From contig JAGVTU010000024.1 in NCBI GenBank assembly GCA_019136655.1, positions 129,553 to 193,552 of the forward strand: 64,000 bases of DNA, given 5' to 3'. Below the pieces are notes generated by a model. It saw nothing but the letters and a program-made list of their open reading frames with translations. It did not search any database and was not told where the DNA came from. The stretch comes from Bacteroidota bacterium (GTDB lineage Bacteria > Bacteroidota > Bacteroidia > AKYH767-A > OLB10). The translations under genes and the position numbers were made by a program. Of the stretch, positions 27,328 through 36,379 are shown one piece after another; position 1 is the stretch's first letter; each line of letters opens with the position of its first letter.

Positions 27328-29016
27328 TTATTGAAGATTTATTTCACTTACAGCAGTAGAAAAATTTTGCCTGGCATCACCCACTGTAAGTTCAAGTTTG
27401 ATGACTCCCTTGAACGGTTGAGTCAGATAGATTAATATTTTATCGTTTTTGTAATCGTATTCACTCAAATACCAATTGCCGTTAATTTTTGCAGCATAAG
27501 TTTTTATTCCTGATAAATTATCTTTCACACTGATAGCAATCACCGGGCAATTATAAACGGAATCAACACTCACTGTATAGTCTCCAATCTGAGGTGGAAC
27601 TGTGTCCATAGTGACTGTATAGGTTCCAAAAGTGCTGATGCCTCCACTCACGAATCCATTTTTATAAAAGCTGCTCTCAGCTGACAAAATTCCTTTGTCA
27701 GAAATTTTCACCAACAGCAATTTATTGGTAAATGTTGTATCTCTGTATCCCGTTCTGACAGCCAGTTTTAAATTTTTCTTTAAAGGTTCACCATAGTCAT
27801 ACAAAGTATATTTCGGAGAGAAAAATCCTTTTCCTCCTTTCTTCACACTGTCGTGATAAAATATATTCCTGAATAAAGCTCCTTCGGGAATGGTGAGTAT
27901 GTATCCTGCTCTTTTTATTTCCGCTTTTTTGTCAAAAACAATTTTTTGTACACCTTCCGTGTGCATTGGCTTAAGTTTGATTTGCGAATCATACTTTAAA
28001 GGTATCAAACATGTTGAGCTATTGCCTGCAGCATCTTTCAATACCAGTTTCAGAGTAACAGTTTTAAGGCTGTCCATTCTGATGATGCCGTTATTCAAAA
28101 CCTGTCTGTACTGACTGAATGTATTGCCCGGCAGCCGAAAACAGCATTCAGTGACATTGCCTTTGTGTTGCTTTTTTGAATAATCAATATGCCCGTTAAT
28201 ATTTCTGGTTTCATCGAATGAAAAATCATCCATTCTGTAACTGTACATCAGCTGTTCGTCTGCATACATTTCCATTTCGTAAACGCCCAACACAGCACTG
28301 TCGTCATTGGCAACATCCACTGCGCAATAGCCCAAACCGGTAAGTGCTGTTGTGGCAACAGGATTTTCAACTACATACTCAGTAATTGATTTTCGCAGTG
28401 GAATGATTTCTTTGATTTCTTCTGTTTCAGTAAAATTCATATTGACACCATATACAGAAACTGTTTTTATTAACGGAGGAATGGTATCCTTTACATTTTT
28501 TATAAAACGCAATGGATTCAATGGTATTTCAGATTTTGTATTGCGTATTTCATAATGCAGATGCGGACCTGCAGAACTTCCTGAATTGCCCGACCATGCA
28601 ATGGTGTCGCCTTCTCTCACAATCAACTGATTTTTTTCAGGAAATAACTCCACACTGAACCTGTTTTGTTTGTATTGTTCTTCGTTTACCAATTTTTCAA
28701 TTGCCGGTGCCAGGCGATGCAGATGACCATAAACCGTTGTATAACCATTGGGATGATCAATGTAAACTGCTTTACCGTATCCGTACTCACTGATTTTAAT
28801 TCGCGATACATAACCATCTGCCGATGCACGCACAGGCTGCCCGATTTTACCTTCAGTACTCAAATCTATTCCTGAGTGAAAATGGTTAGTCCTCAGCTCA
28901 CCGTAATTCCCCTTCAGCACAGGCTGCAACGACATTGGAGGAAACGGAACCCATGTATTTTGTGCATGGGTAATCACACTTAACAATGTCAGAACAACGG
29001 CTCCTGCAATTCTCAT
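27328..29016 (-). CDS. M23 family metallopeptidase (peptidoglycan endopeptidase)
   Basis: 562 residues with a signal peptide (MRIAGAVVLTLLSVITHAQ). The LytM/M23 domain lies near the N-terminus: FHSGIDLSTEGKIGQPVRA (about 46-64) gives the first His and Asp ligands, and GPHLHYEIRN (about 149-158) gives the HxH motif. The remaining 400 residues are beta-rich with no recognised family and may mediate binding to the wall or another protein. M23 enzymes cut peptide cross-links in peptidoglycan. In the same direction and upstream lies a glucosaminidase gene, so two cell-wall hydrolases are neighbours, though a terminator separates them. Confidence 0.9.
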   Translation of the reverse strand: MRIAGAVVLTLLSVITHAQNTWVPFPPMSLQPVLKGNYGELRTNHFHSGIDLSTEGKIGQPVRASADGYVSRIKISEYGYGKAVYIDHPNGYTTVYGHLHRLAPAIEKLVNEEQYKQNRFSVELFPEKNQLIVREGDTIAWSGNSGSSAGPHLHYEIRNTKSEIPLNPLRFIKNVKDTIPPLIKTVSVYGVNMNFTETEEIKEIIPLRKSITEYVVENPVATTALTGLGYCAVDVANDDSAVLGVYEMEMYADEQLMYSYRMDDFSFDETRNINGHIDYSKKQHKGNVTECCFRLPGNTFSQYRQVLNNGIIRMDSLKTVTLKLVLKDAAGNSSTCLIPLKYDSQIKLKPMHTEGVQKIVFDKKAEIKRAGYILTIPEGALFRNIFYHDSVKKGGKGFFSPKYTLYDYGEPLKKNLKLAVRTGYRDTTFTNKLLLVKISDKGILSAESSFYKNGFVSGGISTFGTYTVTMDTVPPQIGDYTVSVDSVYNCPVIAISVKDNLSGIKTYAAKINGNWYLSEYDYKNDKILIYLTQPFKGVIKLELTVGDARQNFSTAVSEINLQ

Positions 29017-29021
29017 ATCCT

Positions 29022-29057
29022 TAAAAATAAAACAGACCGAACAACGGGTTCAGTCTG
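29022..29057 (-). terminator. Rho-independent terminator of the glucosaminidase gene
   Basis: On the minus strand: CAGACTGAAC (29057-29048), loop CCGTT, GTTCGGTCTG (29042-29033) with one G-U pair, then TTTTATTTTT. It lies 24 nt after the stop codon and just before the M23 gene. Confidence 0.85.
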
Positions 29058-29080
29058 CTCTTAATCATGCAAAAATTTTA

Positions 29081-30055
29081 TCAGTTGCTAAGTTTCAGTT
29101 TCGTTCCCGGCTGAACAACTGTTCCGGGTTCAATCTGATTTTTCTTATACAAACTGCTGAGTTTAATGGCATACATCTGTGAAATATCGCGCATACTTTC
29201 GCCCGGCATCACCACATGAAATTTTTGCTGAGCTGAATGACGTTTTGGTTTGATGTACACAATAGTTCCTTCACGCAATTCATCATCACGTAATGCATCG
29301 TTATACTTCAATACCTGCCACACCATCATATCGTTTTCTTTAGCAATGCTCACCCAGGTGTCACCCTTTTTTGAAACTACATACTTCACATTATTTTGCT
29401 CGGCATAATACGTAGGCGGAGTAATATTAATGACGGTAGTAACATTGCGATCGGATTTGGCTGAAACATTTTTATCTTTCACACTCACCTGACGCACCAG
29501 CGTTGCAGCTGCATTAGCCGGTGCACCGTTCATCCGTGCAATTGCTTCGTTGTTGATGGCTTCAAGATTGTATCGCTCAATTAAGTCAATCAGTTTATGT
29601 GCATAGTTAGGATTGGTTGCATAACCGGCCTTCTTCAAACCATGTGCCCAGCCTTTATAGTCGGTTACATCCAGTTCAAACAAAAATGCATAGCGGCTGC
29701 GGGTTTTCAAAAATTCCGAATGGTCATCAAATGATTCAAGCACGGTTGAATACTTGCGAAAACATTCATCTCTTGCATCATCATCCTGATGAAAAGTTTT
29801 TCCTTCCCACTCTTTATGGCATTTTATACCGAAATGGTTATTGGCTTCCTGTGCCAGTTTGCTGTTTCCGCTTTCGCTTTCCAGTATTCCCTGTGCAAGT
29901 GTGATGCAGGCAGGAACACCTGTTTTCACCATATCTTTAATTGCATCTTCCCTGTATTTTGCAATATACTCTTCTGTTGTCATTCGCTGCGCCATTGTCA
30001 ATACAGGCACTGCAAGCAGCATCAATACGGCTGTTAAACTTTGGATTTTCGGCAT
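29081..30055 (-). CDS. Glucosaminidase (GH73/FlgJ-like) with two LysM domains
   Basis: 324 residues: signal peptide (MPKIQSLTAVLMLLAVPVLTMAQ cut here), then a glucosaminidase domain (about 25-170) with GILESESGNSKLAQEANNHF, whose first Glu after GIL is the likely catalytic acid, and YKGWAHGLKKAGYATNP, a standard GH73 stretch. Two LysM domains follow (about 220-275, starting VVSKKGDTWVSIA; about 278-324, starting HVVMPGESMRDIS). The enzyme cuts the glycan backbone of peptidoglycan and LysM binds GlcNAc units. The promoter is a TAATTTTG element 41 nt before the ATG, and it is followed by its own terminator. Confidence 0.95.
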   Translation of the reverse strand: MPKIQSLTAVLMLLAVPVLTMAQRMTTEEYIAKYREDAIKDMVKTGVPACITLAQGILESESGNSKLAQEANNHFGIKCHKEWEGKTFHQDDDARDECFRKYSTVLESFDDHSEFLKTRSRYAFLFELDVTDYKGWAHGLKKAGYATNPNYAHKLIDLIERYNLEAINNEAIARMNGAPANAAATLVRQVSVKDKNVSAKSDRNVTTVINITPPTYYAEQNNVKYVVSKKGDTWVSIAKENDMMVWQVLKYNDALRDDELREGTIVYIKPKRHSAQQKFHVVMPGESMRDISQMYAIKLSSLYKKNQIEPGTVVQPGTKLKLSN

Positions 30056-30095
30056 ATTGTTTTTCTTTAAACTGAAAATAATGATGGTTATTGTA

Positions 30096-30103
30096 CAAAA
30101 TTA
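30096..30103 (-). promoter_or_regulatory. Promoter -7 element TAATTTTG of the glucosaminidase gene
   Basis: Perfect TAnnTTTG on the minus strand; predicted leader about 35 nt. Confidence 0.6.
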
Positions 30104-30291
30104 ACTCTGAAAAGCCCTCCTTTGGCCAACCTGTACCCCTAACAATAAACAAGGCAATGTGGAAAACATCCGGCCTATTGCGTTTAATCACAAATCAGTA
30201 TCACTCACCTAATAATGAACTTATCTTATTTGTAATTTTTCTGAATTGAAAATAATTATTAAAATTGTAGCAGTAAAAAAATTTTATATTT

Positions 30292-30678
30292 ATGAAAAAG
30301 ACTGTTTCGCTGACTGCTATAGCAGCATTTTGTGGCTTGATAGCCCTGCAGACAACCACTTTAACTTCCTGCAAGAGTTCTCAGAAAACGAGTACTGCTG
30401 CTCCTGTGGTAATTCCTGACAACCCTACTTACACAGCTAATGTAAAACCTATCATAGATGCAGCTTGCGGAACAAAGTGCCACAGCGCAGTGAAAAAAGC
30501 GCATGATATTGATTTGAGTAATTATGAATCCGTAAAAGATGCCTGCATCAATCACAAACTGCTTGCATCCGTAAAACATGAAAGTGGAGTTAAGTCTATG
30601 CCACGAATGGCTCCAAAGCTGAGTGCTCAGTCTATCGCTATAATCGAAAAATGGATCAATCAGGGTTACGCTCAGTAA
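30292..30678 (+). CDS. Cytochrome c-like lipoprotein with a CxxxCH motif
   Basis: 128 residues. A lipoprotein signal ends at LTSC (Cys27), followed by a Ser/Thr linker. The domain then reads YTANVKPIIDAACGTKCHSA, the layout of small single-heme cytochrome c domains (VKPIIDAxC), but the heme motif is C-G-T-K-C-H (59-64): three residues between the Cys instead of two. A distal Met candidate follows (SMPRMAPKLSAQS) and the C-terminus has IIEKWINQGYA, a typical end of such domains. It could carry electrons at the outer face of a membrane or have lost heme. It is alone between two unrelated genes, with no clear promoter motif. Confidence 0.8.
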   Translation: MKKTVSLTAIAAFCGLIALQTTTLTSCKSSQKTSTAAPVVIPDNPTYTANVKPIIDAACGTKCHSAVKKAHDIDLSNYESVKDACINHKLLASVKHESGVKSMPRMAPKLSAQSIAIIEKWINQGYAQ

Positions 30679-30706
30679 TCGGTTGTTCCTATAAATATTT
30701 TTTACG

Positions 30707-32845
30707 TTGAGTTTCATCAGTGAGACTGCTTTATTAGTTGATTTTATTCAGGCAACAGGAATCAGCAAAAACCAGTTGCAAAACACGTTACAACTGTTTG
30801 AAAGTGGTGCCACCGTTCCTTTTATTGCACGTTATCGCAAAGAAAAAACAGGAGGACTTACGGATGAACAGCTTTTCGATTTGAAGAAAAGAATCCGTGA
30901 AGCTGAAAAGTTTGTTGAACGTAAGAAATATATTTTGCAAAAACTTTCTGAGAAAGGAGTTGCTGCTGAACTGCTGAAAGCTGTTGAAAATGCTTCGGCA
31001 ACAGAAGTGCTCGAAGATTTATTTCTGCCTTATAAAGAAAAGAAAAAAAGCAGAGCACAGAAAGCCCGTGATGCAGGTCTTCAACCTCTTGCCGAAATGC
31101 TGCTGAAAAATGAAAAGCAGGCATTAGGAAGATTAAAGGATTTTAAGTCGGAACATTTTCCTGATGACGAATCAGTGTTGCAGGGTGCAAAAGATATTCT
31201 TGCAGAAACATTCAGCGAAAATGCAGAGGTACGACATCAGTTAAGAAATTTGTTTTTGCAGGAATCTGTTCTCACTTCCAAAGTGGTGAAGACAAAAATG
31301 GAAGAAGCTGTAAAATACAAAGACTATTTCGACTATAAAGAAAAAATAAAAACCTGTGCTGCTCACCGTTTATTGGCAATTCTGAGAGGAGAAAAAGAAA
31401 AATTTCTGCGCATATCTGCTGTACCTGATGAAAAAACAGCGTTACACAAAATAAAACAGGTGCTTTCCTCATTGTATAATCTTTCGGGAAAAGAAACATC
31501 ATCAGCACTTGCTGATGCTTACGACAGGCTCCTTCTGCCCTCTCTGGAAAATGAAACGCTTCGTTTTTACAAACAAAACGCTGACGTAGCATCTTCAAAA
31601 ATTTTTGCTGTAAATCTGCAGCAACTGCTGCTTGCACCTCCCTTAGGTCAGAAAAATGTGCTGGCCATTGACCCCGGTTTTCGAACAGGATGTAAACTGG
31701 TTTGCCTAAACAAGTATGGAAACCTTTTGCATAATGAAACCATTTATCCTCATCCACCGCATGAACAGCATAAGCAAGCTGCACAAAAAATTACTACGCT
31801 GGTAAGTCAATATCAGATTGAAGCCATTGCCGTAGGCAACGGAACTGCAGGTCGCGAAACTGAGCAGTTTATTCAACGATTGCACTTCGACCGTAAAATT
31901 CAGCTGTTTAGCGTGAATGAGGATGGTGCCTCTGTTTATTCAGCATCGTCAGAAGCACGACAGGAATTTCCCGGATATGATGTTACGGTAAGAGGTGCTG
32001 TCTCCATAGGAAGAAGACTGATGGACCCACTGGCCGAACTTATAAAAATTGATCCCCGTTCCATGGGAATCGGACAATATCAGCATGATGTGGACGAAAG
32101 TTTATTGGAAGAAGAACTGAACCATACGATAGAACACTGCGTAAATGCCGTAGGCGTTAATCTGAATACAGCAAGTGAAAAACTGCTCACCTGTGTTTCA
32201 GGATTAGGATCTACACTTGCCAAAAAAATTGTTGAACATCGCAGCAGTCATGGGTTTCAGTCGCGCAATGACTTGCTGAAGATAAAAGGATTCGGGCATG
32301 CAGCTTTCCAGCAGAGTTCAGGTTTTCTGAGAATACCAAAAGCTGAAAATCCGCTTGACAACAGTGCTGTGCATCCGGAACATTATAGCATCGTAGAGCA
32401 AATGGCTGCCGACCTTAAAATGAATGTTGCTCAAATGATAGGAAATGAACAGGCCATACAAAAAATCCGTGCTGAAAAATATGTGACTGAAGAAACAGGA
32501 CTACCTACGCTGAACGACATACTTGAAGAACTTCGCAAACCCGGAAGAGATGTGCGTGGCATCATCAAAGTATTTGAGTTCGACAAATCAATTCGCAGCA
32601 TCACAGACCTGAAAGAAGGAATGATATTACCGGGAGTAATCAATAACATTACCCATTTTGGTGCATTTGTGGATATGGGAATCAAGCAAGGTGGGCTGAT
32701 CCATAAATCACAGCTTACTGAAGAATTTACCAGCGATGTTGCTTCAGTCGTAAAACTGAATCAGCATGTAAGAGTAAAAGTGATTTCAGTGGATGTAACT
32801 ACCAAACGCATTCAGCTAAGCATGAAAGGAGTTGCACAGCAATGA
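30707..32845 (+). CDS. tex: Tex-type RNA-binding transcription accessory protein
   Basis: 712 residues from TTG 30707 (MSFISETALLVDFIQ). The N-terminal part has ESGATVPFIARYRKEKTGG, a Tex hallmark. Then come the YqgF-like RNase H domain (VLAIDPGFRTGCKLVCLN, about 318-335), the helix-hairpin-helix segment (VSGLGSTLAKKIVEHRSSHG and IKGFGHAAFQQSSGFLRI, about 501-545) and a C-terminal S1 domain (PGVINNITHFGAFVDMGIKQ, about 643-662). Tex binds nucleic acid and influences transcription; its precise role is debated. No ATG lies early enough in frame to keep the conserved N-terminus, so TTG is the likely start. It overlaps the next gene by 4 nt. Confidence 0.96.
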   Translation: MSFISETALLVDFIQATGISKNQLQNTLQLFESGATVPFIARYRKEKTGGLTDEQLFDLKKRIREAEKFVERKKYILQKLSEKGVAAELLKAVENASATEVLEDLFLPYKEKKKSRAQKARDAGLQPLAEMLLKNEKQALGRLKDFKSEHFPDDESVLQGAKDILAETFSENAEVRHQLRNLFLQESVLTSKVVKTKMEEAVKYKDYFDYKEKIKTCAAHRLLAILRGEKEKFLRISAVPDEKTALHKIKQVLSSLYNLSGKETSSALADAYDRLLLPSLENETLRFYKQNADVASSKIFAVNLQQLLLAPPLGQKNVLAIDPGFRTGCKLVCLNKYGNLLHNETIYPHPPHEQHKQAAQKITTLVSQYQIEAIAVGNGTAGRETEQFIQRLHFDRKIQLFSVNEDGASVYSASSEARQEFPGYDVTVRGAVSIGRRLMDPLAELIKIDPRSMGIGQYQHDVDESLLEEELNHTIEHCVNAVGVNLNTASEKLLTCVSGLGSTLAKKIVEHRSSHGFQSRNDLLKIKGFGHAAFQQSSGFLRIPKAENPLDNSAVHPEHYSIVEQMAADLKMNVAQMIGNEQAIQKIRAEKYVTEETGLPTLNDILEELRKPGRDVRGIIKVFEFDKSIRSITDLKEGMILPGVINNITHFGAFVDMGIKQGGLIHKSQLTEEFTSDVASVVKLNQHVRVKVISVDVTTKRIQLSMKGVAQQ

Positions 32846-33228
32846 AAGCTGCACCCGAAAAAATGAGAATAGACAAATGGCTGTGGGCTGTGCGTATTTT
32901 TAAAACGCGTTCACTTGCTGCCGATGCCTGTGAGAAAGGTAAAATTCTGATGGACGATGTACCTGTAAAAGCATCACGCATGATCAAAGGCGGTGAAACC
33001 ATTGAGGTGCGCAAAGGTGCTTTTCGTTTAAGTTTTAAAATACTTCAGCTGAGTGAAAACAGAATGGCAGCCAAACAGGTTCCTGAGTTTTGCAGTAACT
33101 GCACACCTGCTGAAGAGTTGGAAAAAATGAAACTGCATGCACTTGCCGTAAGAACTTATCGAAGTCATGGTGAAGGACGGCCCACAAAAAAAGAAAGACG
33201 TGCTCTGGATGATTTTCTCGACTGGTAA
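32842..33228 (+). CDS. S4 domain RNA-binding protein (HslR/Hsp15-like)
   Basis: 128 residues. An S4 RNA-binding domain fills the first half: MRIDKWLWAVRIFKTRSLA, then DACEKGKILMDDVPVKASR and a GETIEVRKGAF strand. A basic C-terminus (RSHGEGRPTKKERRALDDFL) follows, as in Hsp15, which binds free 50S subunits with nascent chains after heat shock. Its ATG overlaps the tex stop (ATGA), so the two are translationally coupled, which suits an RNA-related role. It converges on TamL with 6 nt between stops. Confidence 0.92.
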   Translation: MKAAPEKMRIDKWLWAVRIFKTRSLAADACEKGKILMDDVPVKASRMIKGGETIEVRKGAFRLSFKILQLSENRMAAKQVPEFCSNCTPAEELEKMKLHALAVRTYRSHGEGRPTKKERRALDDFLDW

Positions 33229-33234
33229 TTTTTT

Positions 33235-35541
33235 TCAGAATGGATAACCTATACCAAAGTTTGAAATCAGACTTCTGAATTTAAGATTACCAATCACTAC
33301 ATTCTCTCCTTTGCCATACTGCGGATCAACCAAAGGAACTCCCAAATCGAAACGGAAAATAAAAAACGTAAAGTCGAAACGAAAACCTACTCCGCTGCCT
33401 ACTGCTAATTGCTTATAAAAACGGTTGATGTCAAACTCTGCATTGGGTCGTGATGCATCTTTTCTTCGCAGCCAAATATTTCCGGCATCCACAAAAAATG
33501 CACCTTTCAAAATCTTAAGAATATCGAACCTGTATTCAACGTTGCCGTTTAATTTAATATCACCTGTCCGCTCAAAGTTATTTACACTGTTAAAATTTCC
33601 CGGGCCAACATTTCGTGCTCTGAATGCTCTTAAATCATTGGAACCTCCTGCATAGAAACTTTTTTCAAAAGGCATGATAGTTGAGTTGCCATAAGCAATG
33701 CCAATACCTCCTGCAATACGATAAACAATGGTGTTATGTTCGTTCAGTGTCTGATAAAGTCTGAAATCAACATCAGGTCTGAAGTATTGCGCAAAATTCT
33801 TTTTCAGCACCTGATATCTGCCCTGATCGTCCTTAGGTGATTTATTGATACTGCTGAATAACTGCAACGTATTACCTGCAAACTCCACATTACCTCTGAA
33901 GAAAACAAAATTCTTAATCTCGTTCAGTCTTTGATTATTAAATATAAAACTATAGCGGCCATTGGTGATAAGGTGATTCTGATAACTGCTGAACAAAACA
34001 GGATCGTTCAGGTTACGCAATGCTGTTTCAAAACCAGGACTGAGTTTTACATTTACAAAATTTATCTGAAACGGTGTGGCTATTTGCTTAATATATCTGC
34101 CATTACGCCACTCTACACCTGCCGAAAATTCAAGTATCGAACGGTTGAATTCAGGGCGATTCTGAATATTATAATTGGTTGAAAAAACCGTAATTGGATT
34201 TGCTGCTTTTTGTTTGAACAACCGCTGCAGCGCTCCAATTGCTTTCGGCAGATGTATTGAACTCTCTACTCCCAGCTCATACGTATTAAACAGTACCAGT
34301 ATTGGTCTTTCATCTTCAGTAGTGAAGTTTTTCTGTGACTCAAGTGCACCTCTGATTTTAAACTCAAACATTTCTGCTCCTCTGAAAACATTTCTGTTTC
34401 TGTAAGCAAAGTTTCCTGCTACTCCAAGGTTGCCTCCATTGTTAGTACCTTCAAACTCAGTTACGTATTCTTGCTTGGATGATGCGCCAAGATTCACAAA
34501 GCAGTCCAACAAATTGCTGTCGGGATAAGTAAGCTCGTAATTTATATTTACAAAACGGTATAAGCCGAGTAAGTTGAGACTTTTGTATGTATAATCTGAA
34601 CCTATCTGTCTGAACAAACTTCCCTGTCTGAAAAAAGTGTGGTTGACAATAACTTCAGGCCTTACAGGAAGTTTGCCATTTCTTTCTTTAAGAAAAGTAT
34701 ATCCTTTGTAATAAACACTGTCGAAATTTTGCACAACTGATTCAACCCTCATCGGATCGTAATCAGGATTGAAAACTATTCTGTTCAGATAAAACTTTCT
34801 GTGAGGAATAAAATCAGGGTTTTCCCCTGTTGAGTCCGGATTTTCTGCCATACTCACATCCTGAAATACTGCAAGGTTCTGTGTGGTGTCAGATGTATAA
34901 ACTCTGTAGCTGATATATTGCGGTGAAAACTGATAGTATCCTCTGTTTCTTAAAAGCTGAGATAACCGCTCTCTGTCGCCCTGCAAAATACTTTCACGGT
35001 AAATGATACCTGTTTTAAGTTTTGTTCCGCTCGTATCCAACCTTACCAGCGAATCCAGATTACTGTCAGCACTCTCACGCACAACCTTTGTGATGTAAGA
35101 AGGTTCATTGGCTTTGATGATATATTTCACAGTAGCTTTCTTCTTACGATAAATGGTGGTATCGTTAACCTCTGCCCTGAAATAACCATTCTTCGCCATA
35201 AACTGCTTGATCTGTGATGACGATTTATTGGTAAACAATGTGTCGAGCAATACGGGTTCTTCGCCAACAGTATTCTTCAGCCAGTTTTTAAATTTATTGG
35301 GCTTACCTCTGTTGCCAATGCTGTAAACAGTAAGATGAAATCTGAATATTCCTAATATTCTTCTGTTTGCTTTTTGTTTAATGATTGATTTGATACCGTC
35401 TTTGAGTTCAGGTTTGTCTGTAATCACTACGTTTCTGTCCAATAAATATTGATCTTTGTCCAGTTGCTTGTAAGGACTACATGCACTGAAAATAAGAATG
35501 AATAAAATGATTAAGAGATGTCCTGCTTTTGAGTTATTCAT
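33235..35541 (-). CDS. tamL: TamL-type BamA/TamA family outer membrane lipoprotein
   Basis: 768 residues. The N-terminus is a lipoprotein signal with lipobox IFSAC (Cys21), unlike classical BamA. A POTRA-type region occupies about 30-330 (segments such as YIIKANEPSYITKV), followed by a C-terminal 16-strand barrel domain with FEKSFYAGGSNDLRAFRAR (the RGF-like lid-loop region), VEYRFDILKILKGAFFVDAGN and a terminal Phe (FGIGYPF). A lipid-anchored BamA-type barrel is characteristic of Bacteroidota TamL, a component of outer-membrane assembly with TamB. No tamB lies in this window. Confidence 0.88.
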   Translation of the reverse strand: MNNSKAGHLLIILFILIFSACSPYKQLDKDQYLLDRNVVITDKPELKDGIKSIIKQKANRRILGIFRFHLTVYSIGNRGKPNKFKNWLKNTVGEEPVLLDTLFTNKSSSQIKQFMAKNGYFRAEVNDTTIYRKKKATVKYIIKANEPSYITKVVRESADSNLDSLVRLDTSGTKLKTGIIYRESILQGDRERLSQLLRNRGYYQFSPQYISYRVYTSDTTQNLAVFQDVSMAENPDSTGENPDFIPHRKFYLNRIVFNPDYDPMRVESVVQNFDSVYYKGYTFLKERNGKLPVRPEVIVNHTFFRQGSLFRQIGSDYTYKSLNLLGLYRFVNINYELTYPDSNLLDCFVNLGASSKQEYVTEFEGTNNGGNLGVAGNFAYRNRNVFRGAEMFEFKIRGALESQKNFTTEDERPILVLFNTYELGVESSIHLPKAIGALQRLFKQKAANPITVFSTNYNIQNRPEFNRSILEFSAGVEWRNGRYIKQIATPFQINFVNVKLSPGFETALRNLNDPVLFSSYQNHLITNGRYSFIFNNQRLNEIKNFVFFRGNVEFAGNTLQLFSSINKSPKDDQGRYQVLKKNFAQYFRPDVDFRLYQTLNEHNTIVYRIAGGIGIAYGNSTIMPFEKSFYAGGSNDLRAFRARNVGPGNFNSVNNFERTGDIKLNGNVEYRFDILKILKGAFFVDAGNIWLRRKDASRPNAEFDINRFYKQLAVGSGVGFRFDFTFFIFRFDLGVPLVDPQYGKGENVVIGNLKFRSLISNFGIGYPF

Positions 35542-35612
35542 TACCTTTCGAGCGGGGTTAAAAATAAGACTTCTGCACCATTTAATCAGTTGTTAAATTA
35601 TCAAAGACAAGA

Positions 35613-36377
35613 ATGTTATCAGCAGCGCACATCAAACAGGTAAAGGCATTAAAAGAACGCAACATACGCAGAGAGCGATATCAGTTTGTTGTGGAAGGTG
35701 AGAAAATGTTTCATGAACTCATACAGTCGTCATTTGAGGCAGAGGCTGTTTACGCACTGGAGCAGTGGGCCGGCAGTTTATCATCAGAAATACGTCAGTC
35801 ATTAGGCAATAAACTCATCCTCATCAGTGAAAAAGAGCTGGAAAGAATATCATCATTAAAACAACCCAACAAAGTATTAGCTGTTGTCAATATGCCGCGT
35901 CTGCAGGTGTCGGAAATAACATTCAACGATGTTATTCTTGCTTTTGAAGACATCAGCGATCCGGGAAATCTGGGCAGTATCATTCGCATTGCCGACTGGT
36001 TTGGCATCCGGCAAATTGTATGTTCCACACACTCTGTTGATTGTTACAATCCCAAAACCATTCAGGCCACCATGGGCTCGGTATTCAGGGTAAAAGTATT
36101 TTATACTGATTTAAAGCAATGGATTCAACAACATCAGTCGCAAGCCACTTTTTATGCTACACATCTTTCAGGAAAATCTGTTTACACGGTATCCAAAAAA
36201 ATTCCTGCTGTTTTACTTTTCGGTAATGAGTCGAGAGGAGTATCGGATGAGTTGAATAATCTTATTCAAAATATTGTTTCAATTCCTTCATTTCAACAGG
36301 CAGACGAAAGCCGTGCAGAGTCGCTGAACATTGCCATGTCAGCAGCCATTTTCTGCAATGAATGGCGCAGACCCTGA
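35613..36377 (+). CDS. TrmH/SpoU-family RNA 2'-O-methyltransferase
   Basis: 254 residues. An N-terminal substrate-binding domain (RRERYQFVVEGEKM) leads to the SPOUT methyltransferase core with its three motifs: FEDISDPGNLGSIIRIADWF (about 111-130), LLFGNESRGVSDEL (about 199) and IPSFQQADESRAESLNIAMS (about 219-238). These enzymes fold into a trefoil knot and methylate ribose 2'-OH in rRNA or tRNA with SAM; the target base is not readable. It is transcribed divergently from tamL and converges on the LOG-family gene with 2 nt between stops. Confidence 0.95.
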   Translation: MLSAAHIKQVKALKERNIRRERYQFVVEGEKMFHELIQSSFEAEAVYALEQWAGSLSSEIRQSLGNKLILISEKELERISSLKQPNKVLAVVNMPRLQVSEITFNDVILAFEDISDPGNLGSIIRIADWFGIRQIVCSTHSVDCYNPKTIQATMGSVFRVKVFYTDLKQWIQQHQSQATFYATHLSGKSVYTVSKKIPAVLLFGNESRGVSDELNNLIQNIVSIPSFQQADESRAESLNIAMSAAIFCNEWRRP

Positions 36378-36379
36378 AA

